NCBI GenBank assembly: GCA_017999895.1
Contig: JAGNKY010000005.1
Coordinates: 1 to 64,000 of the forward strand
Source of the DNA: Bacteroidales bacterium
Lineage (GTDB): Bacteria; Bacteroidota; Bacteroidia; Bacteroidales; VadinHA17
Direction of reading: 5' to 3'
Length of the DNA stretch: 64,000 bases
A program made the translations under genes and the position numbers. The notes beneath the pieces are model-generated. The model made no database searches. It was not told the DNA's origin and worked only from the letters and a program-made list of their open reading frames with translations. Positions 17,854 to 27,832 of this stretch are shown here, piece after piece. The stretch's first letter is position 1; each line of letters opens with the position of its first letter.

Positions 17854-19316
17854 ACAAAAAAAAGCTCGATAGGATTCTTGAAGGATTAGAGATAACTTAT
17901 GTGGAAGGGAACACACAGACAGAAGTTACTTCTATAGCATTCGATTCTCGTAAAGTATTGCCCGGTTCTCTTTTTGTTGCATTGAAGGGAACTAAAACCG
18001 ACGGTAATCAATTTATCAATCAGGCCATCGACTCTGGAGCTATAGCGATAATGAGCTCAGAACTGCCTCAGGAAAGGAACCAAAATATAACCTGGATAAA
18101 AGTTCCGGATACCGCTATTGCACTCGGACAAGCAGCATCAAATTTTTATGCTAATCCGTCGTCAAAGTTCCGGCTTATCGGAATTACAGGTACAAACGGC
18201 AAAACGACAATTGCAACTCTATTATATCATCTTTTTACAAAACTTGGATATAAGTGCGGACTTTTTTCTACAATATCTAATTATGTAGCCGGCAGGGAGT
18301 ACCCGGCAACACACACAACTCCTGATTCTGTTCAGCTCAACAGCCTGATGGCTGAAATGGCAAAAGAAAATTGCACCTATGTATTTATGGAAGTGAGTTC
18401 CCATGCGATAGACCAGAAAAGGATAAGCGGACTGAAATATGCCGGAGGTATTTTCACAAATATCACTCATGATCACCTCGATTATCATAAGACATTTGCA
18501 AATTACATAACGGCCAAAAAGGCATTCTTTGATTCGCTTGAACCCGAATCATTTGCTTTAGTTAATGCCGACGATAAGAATTCGGTGGTAATGGTGCAAA
18601 ATTGTAGGGCACGGAAATACACTTATTCAATCGGCGGTATGGCAGATTTCAGGGCTTCGGTGATTGAGCAGAGCCTTGAGGGAATGGAACTTCGTATTGA
18701 TGGGGAAGAAGTATGGACTAATTTTGTAGGCGAATTCAATGCATCGAATCTACTGGCTGTTTATGCTACCGCAATCCTTCTGGGGGCTGGAAAGAAGGAA
18801 ACACTGACATGTCTGAGCGGCCTAAAGCCTGCAGCAGGAAGACTGGAAGTGATAAGAGGCAACACCTCGGTAACCGGAATAGTTGATTATGCTCATACAC
18901 CGGATGCTTTAATGAAAGTAACCGATACAATAAACAAACTATTGAAAGGCAATGGACGACTTATTACTGTGGTAGGCGCAGGCGGCGACAGAGATAGAAG
19001 TAAAAGACCTGTTATGGCTGCGATATGTGCGGAAAAGAGTAGCATTGTTATACTTACTTCCGATAATCCCAGAAGTGAAAATCCAGAAAAAATAATTGAT
19101 GAAATGGTAGCAGGTATAACTTATGAAGCCAAAGAAAAAGTTATAAGGATAACAGACAGGAAGGAAGCTATAAAAACTGCTGTTATGATGGCAAATCCGG
19201 GCGACGTGGTTCTTGTTGCCGGCAAGGGACATGAAACGTATCAGGAAATCAAAGGGGTGCGCCATCATTTCGACGACAGAGAAGAACTTGCAAAGGCACT
19301 GTTATTAAAAATTTGA
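17850..19316 (+). CDS. murE: UDP-MurNAc-tripeptide ligase MurE (meso-DAP type)
   Basis: MurE adds the third stem-peptide residue in peptidoglycan synthesis. The 488-residue protein has the ATP loop [10 protein letters not shown] (near 112) and the substrate-selecting motif D405-N-P-R408. In characterised enzymes DNPR goes with meso-diaminopimelate rather than lysine. The start overlaps the ftsI stop (ATGA), and mraY follows after four bases. Confidence 0.95.
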   Translation: MNKKKLDRILEGLEITYVEGNTQTEVTSIAFDSRKVLPGSLFVALKGTKTDGNQFINQAIDSGAIAIMSSELPQERNQNITWIKVPDTAIALGQAASNFYANPSSKFRLIGITGTNGKTTIATLLYHLFTKLGYKCGLFSTISNYVAGREYPATHTTPDSVQLNSLMAEMAKENCTYVFMEVSSHAIDQKRISGLKYAGGIFTNITHDHLDYHKTFANYITAKKAFFDSLEPESFALVNADDKNSVVMVQNCRARKYTYSIGGMADFRASVIEQSLEGMELRIDGEEVWTNFVGEFNASNLLAVYATAILLGAGKKETLTCLSGLKPAAGRLEVIRGNTSVTGIVDYAHTPDALMKVTDTINKLLKGNGRLITVVGAGGDRDRSKRPVMAAICAEKSSIVILTSDNPRSENPEKIIDEMVAGITYEAKEKVIRITDRKEAIKTAVMMANPGDVVLVAGKGHETYQEIKGVRHHFDDREELAKALLLKI

Positions 19317-19320
19317 ATGT

Positions 19321-20577
19321 ATGCTCTATTATCTTTTCAGATATCTCGATTCTATTGATGTTCCGGGCGCCGGTGTCTTCTCGTATATTTCTTTCAGGTC
19401 GGCAGCAGCAGTTATAACCTCACTTTTCATCTCCCTGCTTATCGGAAAGTATATTATAAACTATCTGCAGGTTAAACAGATAGGAGATGTTGTAAGAGAT
19501 CTTGGGCTTGAAGGTCAGTATAGAAAAGAGGGTACCCCTTCAATGGGCGGAATAATAATACTCGCTTCAATTATTATACCTGTTTTACTTTTTGCAAAGC
19601 TCGATAACATATATATTATTTTAATGCTTATTACTACTATCTGGCTCGGTACTATAGGTTTTCTGGATGACTACATAAAAATATTCAAAAAGAATAAGGC
19701 AGGGCTGGCCGGTAAATTTAAGATAATCGGTCAAGTAGGTCTGGGAATTATTGTGGGAGTGGTTTTCTTTTTCAGTAAGGACGTAATTATTGTTGAAAGA
19801 GTGAAAATGCCGGCCTCTTTACAAGGTGTAAGAACGGAACAAATTGAGTCTGCCGATTCCCTTTCGATAAGGCAGGAAATTAATGTCGAGCATAAATCGA
19901 CGAAAACAACAATACCTTTTGTAAAAAATAATGAATTTGATTACCGATGGCTTGTGTCGTTTTTTAATGAACCTGTTCAGCAGCCTCTTACATGGATTGT
20001 TTATGTGCTTGTAGTAATTTTTATCGTCACCGCAGTATCTAACGGGTCTAATCTTACCGACGGGCTGGATGGCCTTGCAACCGGAATTTCCGCAATTACC
20101 GGTGCGGCGCTTGGAATACTGGCTTATGTATCAAGCAATATTATTTATGCAAGATATCTTAATATTATGTATATACCCGGTTCAGAGGAACTTGTGATTT
20201 TTGCAAGTGCTTATATAGGAGCTACCATAGGTTTTCTGTGGTATAATTCCTATCCGGCACAGGTGTTTATGGGCGACACTGGCAGTCTTGCGCTAGGAGG
20301 AATTATTGCAGTATTTGCTATTGTAATCCGTAAAGAGCTACTTATCCCTATCCTGTGCGGCATTTTTCTTGTTGAAAGCCTTTCGGTGATAATTCAGGTT
20401 TCATGGTTTAAATATACAAAAAGAAGATATGGTGAAGGACGAAGAGTTTTCCTTATGGCTCCACTCCATCATCATTACCAGAAAAAAGGTTGTCCTGAGC
20501 CAAAGATAGTAACACGCTTCTGGATAGTCGAAATAATTCTGGCAGTTTTAAGTATAGTTACATTAAAGATAAGATAA
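19321..20577 (+). CDS. mraY: Phospho-MurNAc-pentapeptide transferase MraY
   Basis: This integral membrane enzyme transfers phospho-MurNAc-pentapeptide to undecaprenyl phosphate to form lipid I. The catalytic sequences [13 protein letters not shown] (near 113) and [10 protein letters not shown] are present, as is the C-terminal HHHYQKKG. At 418 residues it is about 60 longer than E. coli MraY. The extra length is largely a hydrophilic insertion near residues 160-205, in what would be a periplasmic loop. Long forms like this are usual in Bacteroidetes. Confidence 0.95.
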   Translation: MLYYLFRYLDSIDVPGAGVFSYISFRSAAAVITSLFISLLIGKYIINYLQVKQIGDVVRDLGLEGQYRKEGTPSMGGIIILASIIIPVLLFAKLDNIYIILMLITTIWLGTIGFLDDYIKIFKKNKAGLAGKFKIIGQVGLGIIVGVVFFFSKDVIIVERVKMPASLQGVRTEQIESADSLSIRQEINVEHKSTKTTIPFVKNNEFDYRWLVSFFNEPVQQPLTWIVYVLVVIFIVTAVSNGSNLTDGLDGLATGISAITGAALGILAYVSSNIIYARYLNIMYIPGSEELVIFASAYIGATIGFLWYNSYPAQVFMGDTGSLALGGIIAVFAIVIRKELLIPILCGIFLVESLSVIIQVSWFKYTKRRYGEGRRVFLMAPLHHHYQKKGCPEPKIVTRFWIVEIILAVLSIVTLKIR

Positions 20578-20582
20578 AATAA

Positions 20583-21917
20583 GTGAAGAAGATTGTAATA
20601 TTGGGAGGTGGGGAAAGTGGAACAGGTTCAGCTGTTCTTGCAAAAAGGCAAGGATTTGATCCTTTTCTGTCAGACAACGGTTTAATTAAATCCGAATACA
20701 GGGATATTCTTATAAAAAACGAGATACGTTTCGAGGAAGGAAAGCATTCTGAAGAAATAATTTTGAGCGCCGACGAGATAATAAAAAGTCCGGGAATACC
20801 GGAAAATAACCCGCTTATTATAAAAATACGTGAAAAGGGGATTCCAGTAATTTCGGAAATAGAGTTTGCGGGAAGATATACAGGGGCAGTCAAAATTTGT
20901 GTAACTGGCAGTAATGGGAAAACCACTACTACAACACTTATCTGGCACATGCTCAGGAAAGCCGGCATAAATGCTGCTTTGGCAGGAAATGTGGGCAATA
21001 GTTTTGCCATAGCCGTTGCCGAAGGCGGATATGATTGTTATGTAATAGAGCTAAGCAGCTTTCAGCTCGACGGAATGTATGATTTTAAAGCCGATGTAGC
21101 TGTGCTTCTCAATATTACTCCGGACCATCTCGACCGCTATGATCACCGGATGGAGAACTATATTGATTCAAAATTCCGGATAATACGCAATCAGAAAAAG
21201 TCAGACTATTTTATTTTCTGGGCCGACGATCCTATAATAGAGAATGAAATAACAAAAAGGAATCCTCAAGCCATTATGCTTCCTTTCTCGGCTACCCGAA
21301 CTGAAGGTATGTCGGCTTATATCGAAAATGATGGAATCATTATTAATTATAAAAATAAAATCCGCCTTATGACAATTCATGATCTCGCATTAAAGGGCCG
21401 TCATAATACATTGAACTCGCTGGCGGCAGCCATATCAGGAAAAGTGATGAACATTAAAAAAGAAGTAATACGCGAAAGTCTGTCAGATTTTAAAGGAATT
21501 GAGCACAGGCTCGAACCTGTAATCACAGTTGGAGGCGTCAGTTTTATTAACGACTCAAAAGCTACAAATGTAAATTCGGCATGGTATGCTCTCGAATGCA
21601 TGCAAACCAAAGTAATATGGATAGCAGGAGGTATTGACAAGGGTAATGACTATTCCGAGTTGTTCGATTTAGTGAAAAAGAAAGTGAAAGCTATAATCTG
21701 TCTGGGTAAGGATAATAAAAAGATTGTTGAAGCTTTCAGGGACAAAGTTCCTGTGATTATTGAAACTGCATCCATGGAAGAGGCTGTAAAGTCTGCTTTT
21801 TACCTTGCCTCTAAAGGCGATACCGTTCTTCTTTCACCTGCCTGTGCCAGTTTTGATCTTTTTAGTAATTACGAGGACAGAGGTCGTAAATTTAAACAAG
21901 CAGTGAGAAATCTTTAA
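20583..21917 (+). CDS. murD: UDP-MurNAc-L-alanine:D-glutamate ligase MurD
   Basis: MurD adds D-glutamate to UDP-MurNAc-L-Ala. The 444-residue protein starts at a GTG (20583). No ATG gives the full KKIVILGGGESG nucleotide-binding strand, so the GTG is accepted. The ATP loop is TGSNGKTTTTTLIW near 109, and HRLEPV near 306 and NDSKATN near 320 are typical Mur ligase sequences. The gene lies five bases after mraY and 12 before ftsW. Confidence 0.95.
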   Translation: MKKIVILGGGESGTGSAVLAKRQGFDPFLSDNGLIKSEYRDILIKNEIRFEEGKHSEEIILSADEIIKSPGIPENNPLIIKIREKGIPVISEIEFAGRYTGAVKICVTGSNGKTTTTTLIWHMLRKAGINAALAGNVGNSFAIAVAEGGYDCYVIELSSFQLDGMYDFKADVAVLLNITPDHLDRYDHRMENYIDSKFRIIRNQKKSDYFIFWADDPIIENEITKRNPQAIMLPFSATRTEGMSAYIENDGIIINYKNKIRLMTIHDLALKGRHNTLNSLAAAISGKVMNIKKEVIRESLSDFKGIEHRLEPVITVGGVSFINDSKATNVNSAWYALECMQTKVIWIAGGIDKGNDYSELFDLVKKKVKAIICLGKDNKKIVEAFRDKVPVIIETASMEEAVKSAFYLASKGDTVLLSPACASFDLFSNYEDRGRKFKQAVRNL

Positions 21918-21929
21918 ACTTCAGGAGCT

Positions 21930-23147
21930 ATGAAAGTTGTCTGGCCGGCAAAGACATTCAAAGGCGACAGGGTAATATGGGCTCTGGTAGCTCTGTTTAT
22001 GATTTATTCTCTTCTTGCTGTTTATAGCTCATCGGTAAGTATAGCTTTCACAAAATTCGGAGGCAATACAACTTATTTTCTTTCAAGCCAGTTGATAATG
22101 CTTGCTCTTGAATTAACTATAATTATAGTTGTACACAAATTGCACTACAGGATTTATTCATCTCTGGCAGGCATATTTTTTGCCGGCTCGATCCTCTTGC
22201 TACTTCTTACTCTGATTGTTGGAGTAAGGATAAATGAAGCAACAAGGTGGATTGTTATTCCGGGAACAGGATTTCGCTTGCAATCGTCCGACGTGGCTAA
22301 AGTGGCGCTGGTTATTTATCTGGCAAGGACAATGGCAAAATATCAGAATGAGCTCGATAATTTCAAGCTTGTCACAAAATATTTGATGTTCCCGATCGCA
22401 CTTGTATGTGCTTTAATTGTTACCGAGAATCTTTCGACAGCCATATTGATTTTTTGTCTTGGTATGTTGATACTTTTTATTGGACGTGTGCCTTTCAAAT
22501 ACCTATTAGCTTACACAGGAATGGCTATTGCCGGGCTTTTGTTATTTATTATGGCATTGACAGTTATATTTCCACAGAATAACCGTGTAGAGGTATGGAA
22601 AAACAGAGTTGAACACTTTTTCTCAGCCGAAAAAGTTACAGGAGATGACGATTACCAGTTGAATCAGGCAAAGATTGCCATTGCCACAGGAGGTCTTTTC
22701 GGCAAGGCGCCAGGCAAAAGCACTCAGCGGAACATGCTCCCGCAGTCGAACTCCGATTTCATTTTTGCAATCATAATAGAAGAATATGGGCTTCTTTTCG
22801 GCGCTCTTCCATTGATTCTGGCTTATATGATTTTGTTGTTCAGAGGGATAGCAATAGCAAAGAAATGTGAAACAGCTTTCCCTGCTTTTCTGGTTCTTGG
22901 GCTTACATTGATGATAGTGATGCAGGCAATGGTTAATATGCTTGTTGCAGTAGGTCTTTTGCCTGTTACAGGGCAGACTCTTCCCATGATAAGCTGGGGA
23001 CGTACTTCGGTGCTTGTAATGAGCTTCAGCATAGGAGCAATATTGGGTGTGAGCAGGGTGGTCAATGCAAGAATAAAGAATGAAGAACTTCCGGCGGAAG
23101 AAGAAATTGATATGGAAGATAAGATATATGAACCGGCAAATGCATAA
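21930..23147 (+). CDS. ftsW: Septal peptidoglycan polymerase FtsW
   Basis: This SEDS-family glycosyltransferase works with FtsI to polymerise septal peptidoglycan from lipid II. The 405-residue protein is highly hydrophobic, with about ten predicted membrane segments. The family sequences EATRWIVIPGTGFRLQSSDVAK and NMLVAVGLLPVTGQTLPMISWG are both present. The C-terminal coding region overlaps the murG start by about 20 bases. Confidence 0.95.
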   Translation: MKVVWPAKTFKGDRVIWALVALFMIYSLLAVYSSSVSIAFTKFGGNTTYFLSSQLIMLALELTIIIVVHKLHYRIYSSLAGIFFAGSILLLLLTLIVGVRINEATRWIVIPGTGFRLQSSDVAKVALVIYLARTMAKYQNELDNFKLVTKYLMFPIALVCALIVTENLSTAILIFCLGMLILFIGRVPFKYLLAYTGMAIAGLLLFIMALTVIFPQNNRVEVWKNRVEHFFSAEKVTGDDDYQLNQAKIAIATGGLFGKAPGKSTQRNMLPQSNSDFIFAIIIEEYGLLFGALPLILAYMILLFRGIAIAKKCETAFPAFLVLGLTLMIVMQAMVNMLVAVGLLPVTGQTLPMISWGRTSVLVMSFSIGAILGVSRVVNARIKNEELPAEEEIDMEDKIYEPANA

Positions 23148-24240
23148 GAGAGTAATAATAAGCGGCGGAGGTACAGGAGGGCATGTCTTCCCGGCAATAT
23201 CTATTGCCAATGCTCTCAGAAAATTGGAACCGGATATTGAAATTCTTTTCGTAGGTGCCGAGGGAAGGCTCGAAATGGAAAAAGTACCTGCCGCAGGCTA
23301 CAATATTGTCGGTTTGCCTGTTGCCGGATTAAACAGGAAAAATCCACTGAAAAATATTAACGTTTTTATCAAATACATTAAAAGTCTAAAGATTGCTTCG
23401 AGGATACTTAAAGATTTCAAGCCTGATGTTGTCGTGGGTGTGGGAGGATATGCCAGCGTTCCTGTGCTTATGAGAGCTTCAGCTCTTAAAATACCTGTTG
23501 TTATTCAGGAACAAAATAGTTTCGCTGGAGTTGCAAACAGGATGCTTGCTAAGAAAGCTTCAGTTATCTGTGTTGCTTATGACGGGATGGAAAAATATTT
23601 CCCGGTATCAAAAATAATCAAGACAGGCAATCCGGTACGGTTGAAACCAGATAGTATTCAGAACAGTAAAGAGGAAGCTCTGAAGTATTTCGGCATTTCG
23701 GGTAAAGAACCTGTCATACTTGTCCTTGGTGGCTCACTGGGTGCAGGTAGTATTAATAAATGTCTTGCTGAAAATATCGAAGAAATCAATGCTTCAGGTG
23801 TAAAATGGATATGGCAGACAGGTAAATATTATTTTGAAAATGTAAATGCACTTGTATCGGTCACTCAGGCATGGAATGTCACTGTTATGGCATTTATTGA
23901 CAGGATGGATCTCGCATATTCTGTCTCCGACATTATAGTTTCAAGGGCAGGTGCAGGTACGATTTCTGAGTTATGCATTGCCGGGAAGCCTACTGTACTT
24001 ATTCCTTCGCCTAATGTGGCAGAAGACCATCAGACAAAAAATGCTATGGCGCTTGCTGCCAAAGATGCGGCTATAGTGATTAATGACAATGAAGTGGCGA
24101 GCAGGCTTTTACCTGAATTATTTTCTCTTGTTAATGATGAAGAAAAAAGAAAAAGACTTTCGGAAAATATTAAAAACCTGGCAATGATTGATTCAGATAT
24201 AATGATTGCAAGGGAAATATTAAAGCTGATGAGTATATGA
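23128..24240 (+). CDS. murG: N-acetylglucosaminyltransferase MurG
   Basis: MurG adds GlcNAc to lipid I on the cytoplasmic face to give lipid II. The SGGGTGGHVFPAISIA loop lies at the N-terminus, and the donor-site region SRAGAGTISELCIAGKPTVLIP is near 280. The ATG at 23128 gives 370 residues. An ATG at 23140 gives MHKRVIISGGG and is equally plausible; a further upstream frame would only extend into ftsW. It overlaps both ftsW and murC, as is common in this cluster. Confidence 0.94.
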   Translation: MNRQMHKRVIISGGGTGGHVFPAISIANALRKLEPDIEILFVGAEGRLEMEKVPAAGYNIVGLPVAGLNRKNPLKNINVFIKYIKSLKIASRILKDFKPDVVVGVGGYASVPVLMRASALKIPVVIQEQNSFAGVANRMLAKKASVICVAYDGMEKYFPVSKIIKTGNPVRLKPDSIQNSKEEALKYFGISGKEPVILVLGGSLGAGSINKCLAENIEEINASGVKWIWQTGKYYFENVNALVSVTQAWNVTVMAFIDRMDLAYSVSDIIVSRAGAGTISELCIAGKPTVLIPSPNVAEDHQTKNAMALAAKDAAIVINDNEVASRLLPELFSLVNDEEKRKRLSENIKNLAMIDSDIMIAREILKLMSI

Positions 24241-25631
24241 TGGATTTAAAAAAATATTCTTGTGTTTATCTGATAGGCATAGGCGGTATAGGAATGAGTG
24301 CCCTTGCACGTTATTTTGTCTCAGGGGGATTTATCGTAGCAGGTTATGATCGAACAGAAAGCAAACTAACACACGAATTAGAGAAAGAAGGATGTTCAAT
24401 ATCATATTGTGAGGATCCTGATACAATACCGGCACTTTTCAGTAATCCTTCATTGATAAACAGAGTGCTGGTAATATATACTCCGGCCATCCCTCCCGAA
24501 AATCGGATTATGGAATTTTTCAGGAATAAAGGTTATGCTATTTTGAAAAGATCCGAAGTATTAGGTGAGATATCTAGTTCAACGGATACAATAGCTGTGG
24601 CAGGAACGCACGGGAAGACATCTGTTTCCACCCTTTCCTCTCATATTCTTTGGAACTCCGGCCATGGATGTTCAGCATTTTTAGGGGGAGTCTCAAAGAA
24701 CTATAACACCAACCTTTTGCTTTCCAAAAGCAGGTTTACAGTTATAGAAGCCGATGAATATGACAGATCATTTCACAGTCTTTCACCATTTATTGCCTTA
24801 ATTACTGCGACTGATGCTGATCATCTTGATGTTTACGGTTCTTATCAGTCAATGCTTGATGCATATAACGAGTTTTGCAAAAAGATAAAGCCTGGAGGAA
24901 AATTAATTTTAAATGAAAAAATTACTGAACGAATTACTGTCCCTGCAGGAATAGAATCTTTTGTATATGGATTCTCATCCGATTCTGATTTCAGAATTCA
25001 GAATTTTCACAGAGAAAATGATTTTTATGTTTTCGACCTTGCCACTCCAAAAGAAACAATATCGAATCTTCGTTATCCTTTCCCTGGAAAAATGAACATT
25101 GAAAATGCTGCCGCTGCTTCAACAATTGGTATGCTTTGCGGGGTTCAGAGTGATGGAATAAGAAAAGCTCTCGAAACATTCAAAGGCGTTCGAAGAAGAT
25201 TTGATGTACGATATAGTTCCCCTGATCTGGTCTATATTGATGATTATGCCCATCACCCTGAAGAGATAAGGGCATTTATTACAGCAGTAAGGGAACATTT
25301 CGGAACAAGGAAAATAACGGCCATTTTTCAACCACATCTTTATTCTCGCACAAGAGACCATGCGGACGGTTTTGCCGCTATACTCGACACACTTGATGAA
25401 GTGATTCTTCTGCCAATATATCCGGCGCGAGAAAAACCAATACAAGGTGTTGACTCATCCTTGATTCTTCAAAAGATGAAGCTTGAAAACAAACAACTGC
25501 TTGAAATGAAAGATATTCCTTCAGTACTTGATTTTCATGAAATCGATGTGTTGCTTACAATAGGTGCAGGCGATATAGACAGGCTTGTTGAACCTATCGA
25601 GAATGCTATTAAACGATTCGCAGGAGAATGA
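24237..25631 (+). CDS. murC: UDP-MurNAc:L-alanine ligase MurC
   Basis: MurC attaches the first stem-peptide residue. The 464-residue protein begins with a dinucleotide-like GIGGIGMSALARYF and carries the ATP loop VAGTHGKTSVSTLSSH near 120. It also has EADEYDRSF and DDYAHHPEEI, all typical of MurC. The start overlaps the murG stop by four bases (ATGATG region), and the stop overlaps ftsQ in the same way. Confidence 0.95.
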   Translation: MMDLKKYSCVYLIGIGGIGMSALARYFVSGGFIVAGYDRTESKLTHELEKEGCSISYCEDPDTIPALFSNPSLINRVLVIYTPAIPPENRIMEFFRNKGYAILKRSEVLGEISSSTDTIAVAGTHGKTSVSTLSSHILWNSGHGCSAFLGGVSKNYNTNLLLSKSRFTVIEADEYDRSFHSLSPFIALITATDADHLDVYGSYQSMLDAYNEFCKKIKPGGKLILNEKITERITVPAGIESFVYGFSSDSDFRIQNFHRENDFYVFDLATPKETISNLRYPFPGKMNIENAAAASTIGMLCGVQSDGIRKALETFKGVRRRFDVRYSSPDLVYIDDYAHHPEEIRAFITAVREHFGTRKITAIFQPHLYSRTRDHADGFAAILDTLDEVILLPIYPAREKPIQGVDSSLILQKMKLENKQLLEMKDIPSVLDFHEIDVLLTIGAGDIDRLVEPIENAIKRFAGE

Positions 25632-26401
25632 AAATTGCAGGGGAAATATTAATATCGATTGCTGCTGCATATTTGATTGCAGCACCTGCATATTTTACAC
25701 GTCTTATTGATGAAATACCTTGCCGGAATATAATCATTGACATTAGCGATTCCTCTGAAATTAACCTTATTACTAAAAATGAAATATTAAACATTATAAG
25801 GAATACTGTTCCTTCACTTACAGGTTCAAGAATAAGTGATGTTAGGATATGCGATATTGAAGCAAGGATAAGAGAAAGGCGAGAGATAAAGACCGCTGAA
25901 GTTTATTTTTCAATTAATGGCAGTTTATGCGTGTTTATAAAGCAGAGAAACCCGGTAATGAGAATTGTTACAGGAGATGGTGATTATTTTATTGATGAAG
26001 AGGGAGTTCTTATAAGAAAAAGAAATTTATATACTCCAAGGGTTCATGTTGTTGGCGGTAATGTGGTTTTAAATCGGCCAGTACTCAACGGCATGAGCAT
26101 TCTTGATACAGCGGCAAAAAACCAGGTTCTTAGAGACATTTTCATACTTGTGAATTATATACGAAACGATAGGTTCTGGTCGGCTCAGATTGATCAGTTA
26201 TGGGTTGATGAAAAAGGTGAAATAGATATGATTCCACGAACGGGGAGCCACATAATCCATTTAGGAACAATTGACAATTATATGCAGAAACTTGAAAACC
26301 TCGAAATCTTTTATCATAAGATATTGCCTATAGCAGGATGGGATGCATATAAACGTATAAATCTTGAATTTAAGGATCAGATAGTATGTAATAGAAAATA
26401 G
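25628..26401 (+). CDS. ftsQ: Cell division protein FtsQ
   Basis: The 257-residue protein has one N-terminal membrane helix (about 5-23) and a periplasmic part with a POTRA-like region (about 33-105). This is the plan of FtsQ/DivIB, which links FtsL and FtsB to the divisome. Sequence similarity in this family is weak, and the position between murC and ftsA is strong support. The ATG overlaps the murC stop. Confidence 0.9.
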   Translation: MKIAGEILISIAAAYLIAAPAYFTRLIDEIPCRNIIIDISDSSEINLITKNEILNIIRNTVPSLTGSRISDVRICDIEARIRERREIKTAEVYFSINGSLCVFIKQRNPVMRIVTGDGDYFIDEEGVLIRKRNLYTPRVHVVGGNVVLNRPVLNGMSILDTAAKNQVLRDIFILVNYIRNDRFWSAQIDQLWVDEKGEIDMIPRTGSHIIHLGTIDNYMQKLENLEIFYHKILPIAGWDAYKRINLEFKDQIVCNRK

Positions 26402-26422
26402 TAAACATTATATTTCAAAGCT

Positions 26423-27781
26423 ATGAACAAAAAGGAAGAATATGTCGCAGCAATAGACATTGGAACCACAAAAATTGTGTCAATTGTCGGTACAAGGAAT
26501 GAAAGCGGCAGGATCGAGATACTCGGATTAAGCCGTGCGCCATCACATGGAGTCAAAAAGGGCGTTGTACTTAACATTGAGGAAACAGTCAATGCTATCT
26601 CCACTACAGTGGAGGATGTTAAGAAGCGTTCAGGAATAGATTTTACCGAAGTTTTTGTCGGCATTGCGGGGCAACATATCAAAAGCATGAAAAGCAGAGG
26701 GTATATCATGCGCGACAATTACGATGATGAAATTACAAGGGAAGAAGTGTTCCGGTTGATAGAAGATATGCACAAAATTCATATTGATATTGGAGAAGAG
26801 ATAATACATGTAATTCCGCAGAATTTCATTGTTGATAATGAAACAGGAGTAAAGAGCCCCATTGGTATGTGTGGGCGAAGGCTTGAAGCCAATTTTCATA
26901 TAGTTATAGGGCAGGTAGCTGCGGCCAGAAACATTGAAAAATGTGTCCGAAAGGCCGGACTTACAGTTAAGGATATGATCCTTGAGCCTCTTGCCTCATC
27001 TGAGGCATGTCTCACTGACGATGAGAAAGAGGCAGGGGTAGCACTTGTTGATATAGGCGGAGGGACAACCGACATTGCAGTGTTTTACGATAATATTATA
27101 AGGCATACTGCTGTCATTCCTTTTGGTGGCAATGTAATCACAAACGATATAAAAGAGGGCTGCGGTATTCTCCACCGTTATGCCGAACAGCTTAAGATAC
27201 AATACGGCTCAGCACTGGGTGATCTTGCCCCCGACGACAAAGTAGTTTCAATTCCGGGTATCAGTGGCAGAGAACCTAAAGAGATATCGTTTAAAAGCCT
27301 TGCTTATATCATCCAATCGAGAATGGAAGAGATAATTGACGCGATAATCTTCGAAATCCAGAATTCGGGCTATTCAGATAAGTTGGCTGCAGGAATGGTA
27401 ATAACCGGAGGTGGGGCAATGCTGAAACATCTTCCTCAGCTTATACAATTCAAAACCGGAATGGATGTCAGAGTAGGTCTTCCTAATGAACACCTTGCCG
27501 GGCCGGGGAAAGATGAGATAAACCAGCCGATGTATGCAACAAGTGTTGGACTTATCATGAAAGGATTTGAGTTCCTTGATACTTATCATAAGAAATTTAC
27601 GGCAGGTAAAAAAGGTGATTTTGTGATATCTGAAAAAGCTAACGTTTCAAATTATGGGTCGGATGAGGATGCAATGGAAACTGTTGAAAGCGGTCAGCAC
27701 GAAGAAAGGGTTTCACTGACCGATAAGCTAAAAGCGCTTCTTTCGAGGATGTTTGAAATTGAAGACCAGAGCATAAACTAA
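26423..27781 (+). CDS. ftsA: Cell division protein FtsA
   Basis: FtsA is the actin-like protein that tethers FtsZ to the membrane. The 452-residue protein opens with AAIDIGTTKIVSIVG (phosphate-binding strand) and has DIGGGTTDIAVF near 208, VIPFGGNVITNDI and TGGGAMLKHL. It also has the 1C-domain region typical of FtsA. The C-terminal KLKALLSRMFE near 435-445 is amphipathic and could be the membrane-targeting helix. ftsZ follows after 51 bases. Confidence 0.95.
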   Translation: MNKKEEYVAAIDIGTTKIVSIVGTRNESGRIEILGLSRAPSHGVKKGVVLNIEETVNAISTTVEDVKKRSGIDFTEVFVGIAGQHIKSMKSRGYIMRDNYDDEITREEVFRLIEDMHKIHIDIGEEIIHVIPQNFIVDNETGVKSPIGMCGRRLEANFHIVIGQVAAARNIEKCVRKAGLTVKDMILEPLASSEACLTDDEKEAGVALVDIGGGTTDIAVFYDNIIRHTAVIPFGGNVITNDIKEGCGILHRYAEQLKIQYGSALGDLAPDDKVVSIPGISGREPKEISFKSLAYIIQSRMEEIIDAIIFEIQNSGYSDKLAAGMVITGGGAMLKHLPQLIQFKTGMDVRVGLPNEHLAGPGKDEINQPMYATSVGLIMKGFEFLDTYHKKFTAGKKGDFVISEKANVSNYGSDEDAMETVESGQHEERVSLTDKLKALLSRMFEIEDQSIN

Positions 27782-27832
27782 GAAGCTATATAAGTGGTTG
27801 TAAAAATGAATCAACTATCAAAATAATTTCCT

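Noticed and set aside
22623..23210. 195-codon frame on the minus strand
   Set aside because: It overlaps ftsW and murG antisense, and its composition (His, Tyr and Cys rich) is typical of a shadow frame.
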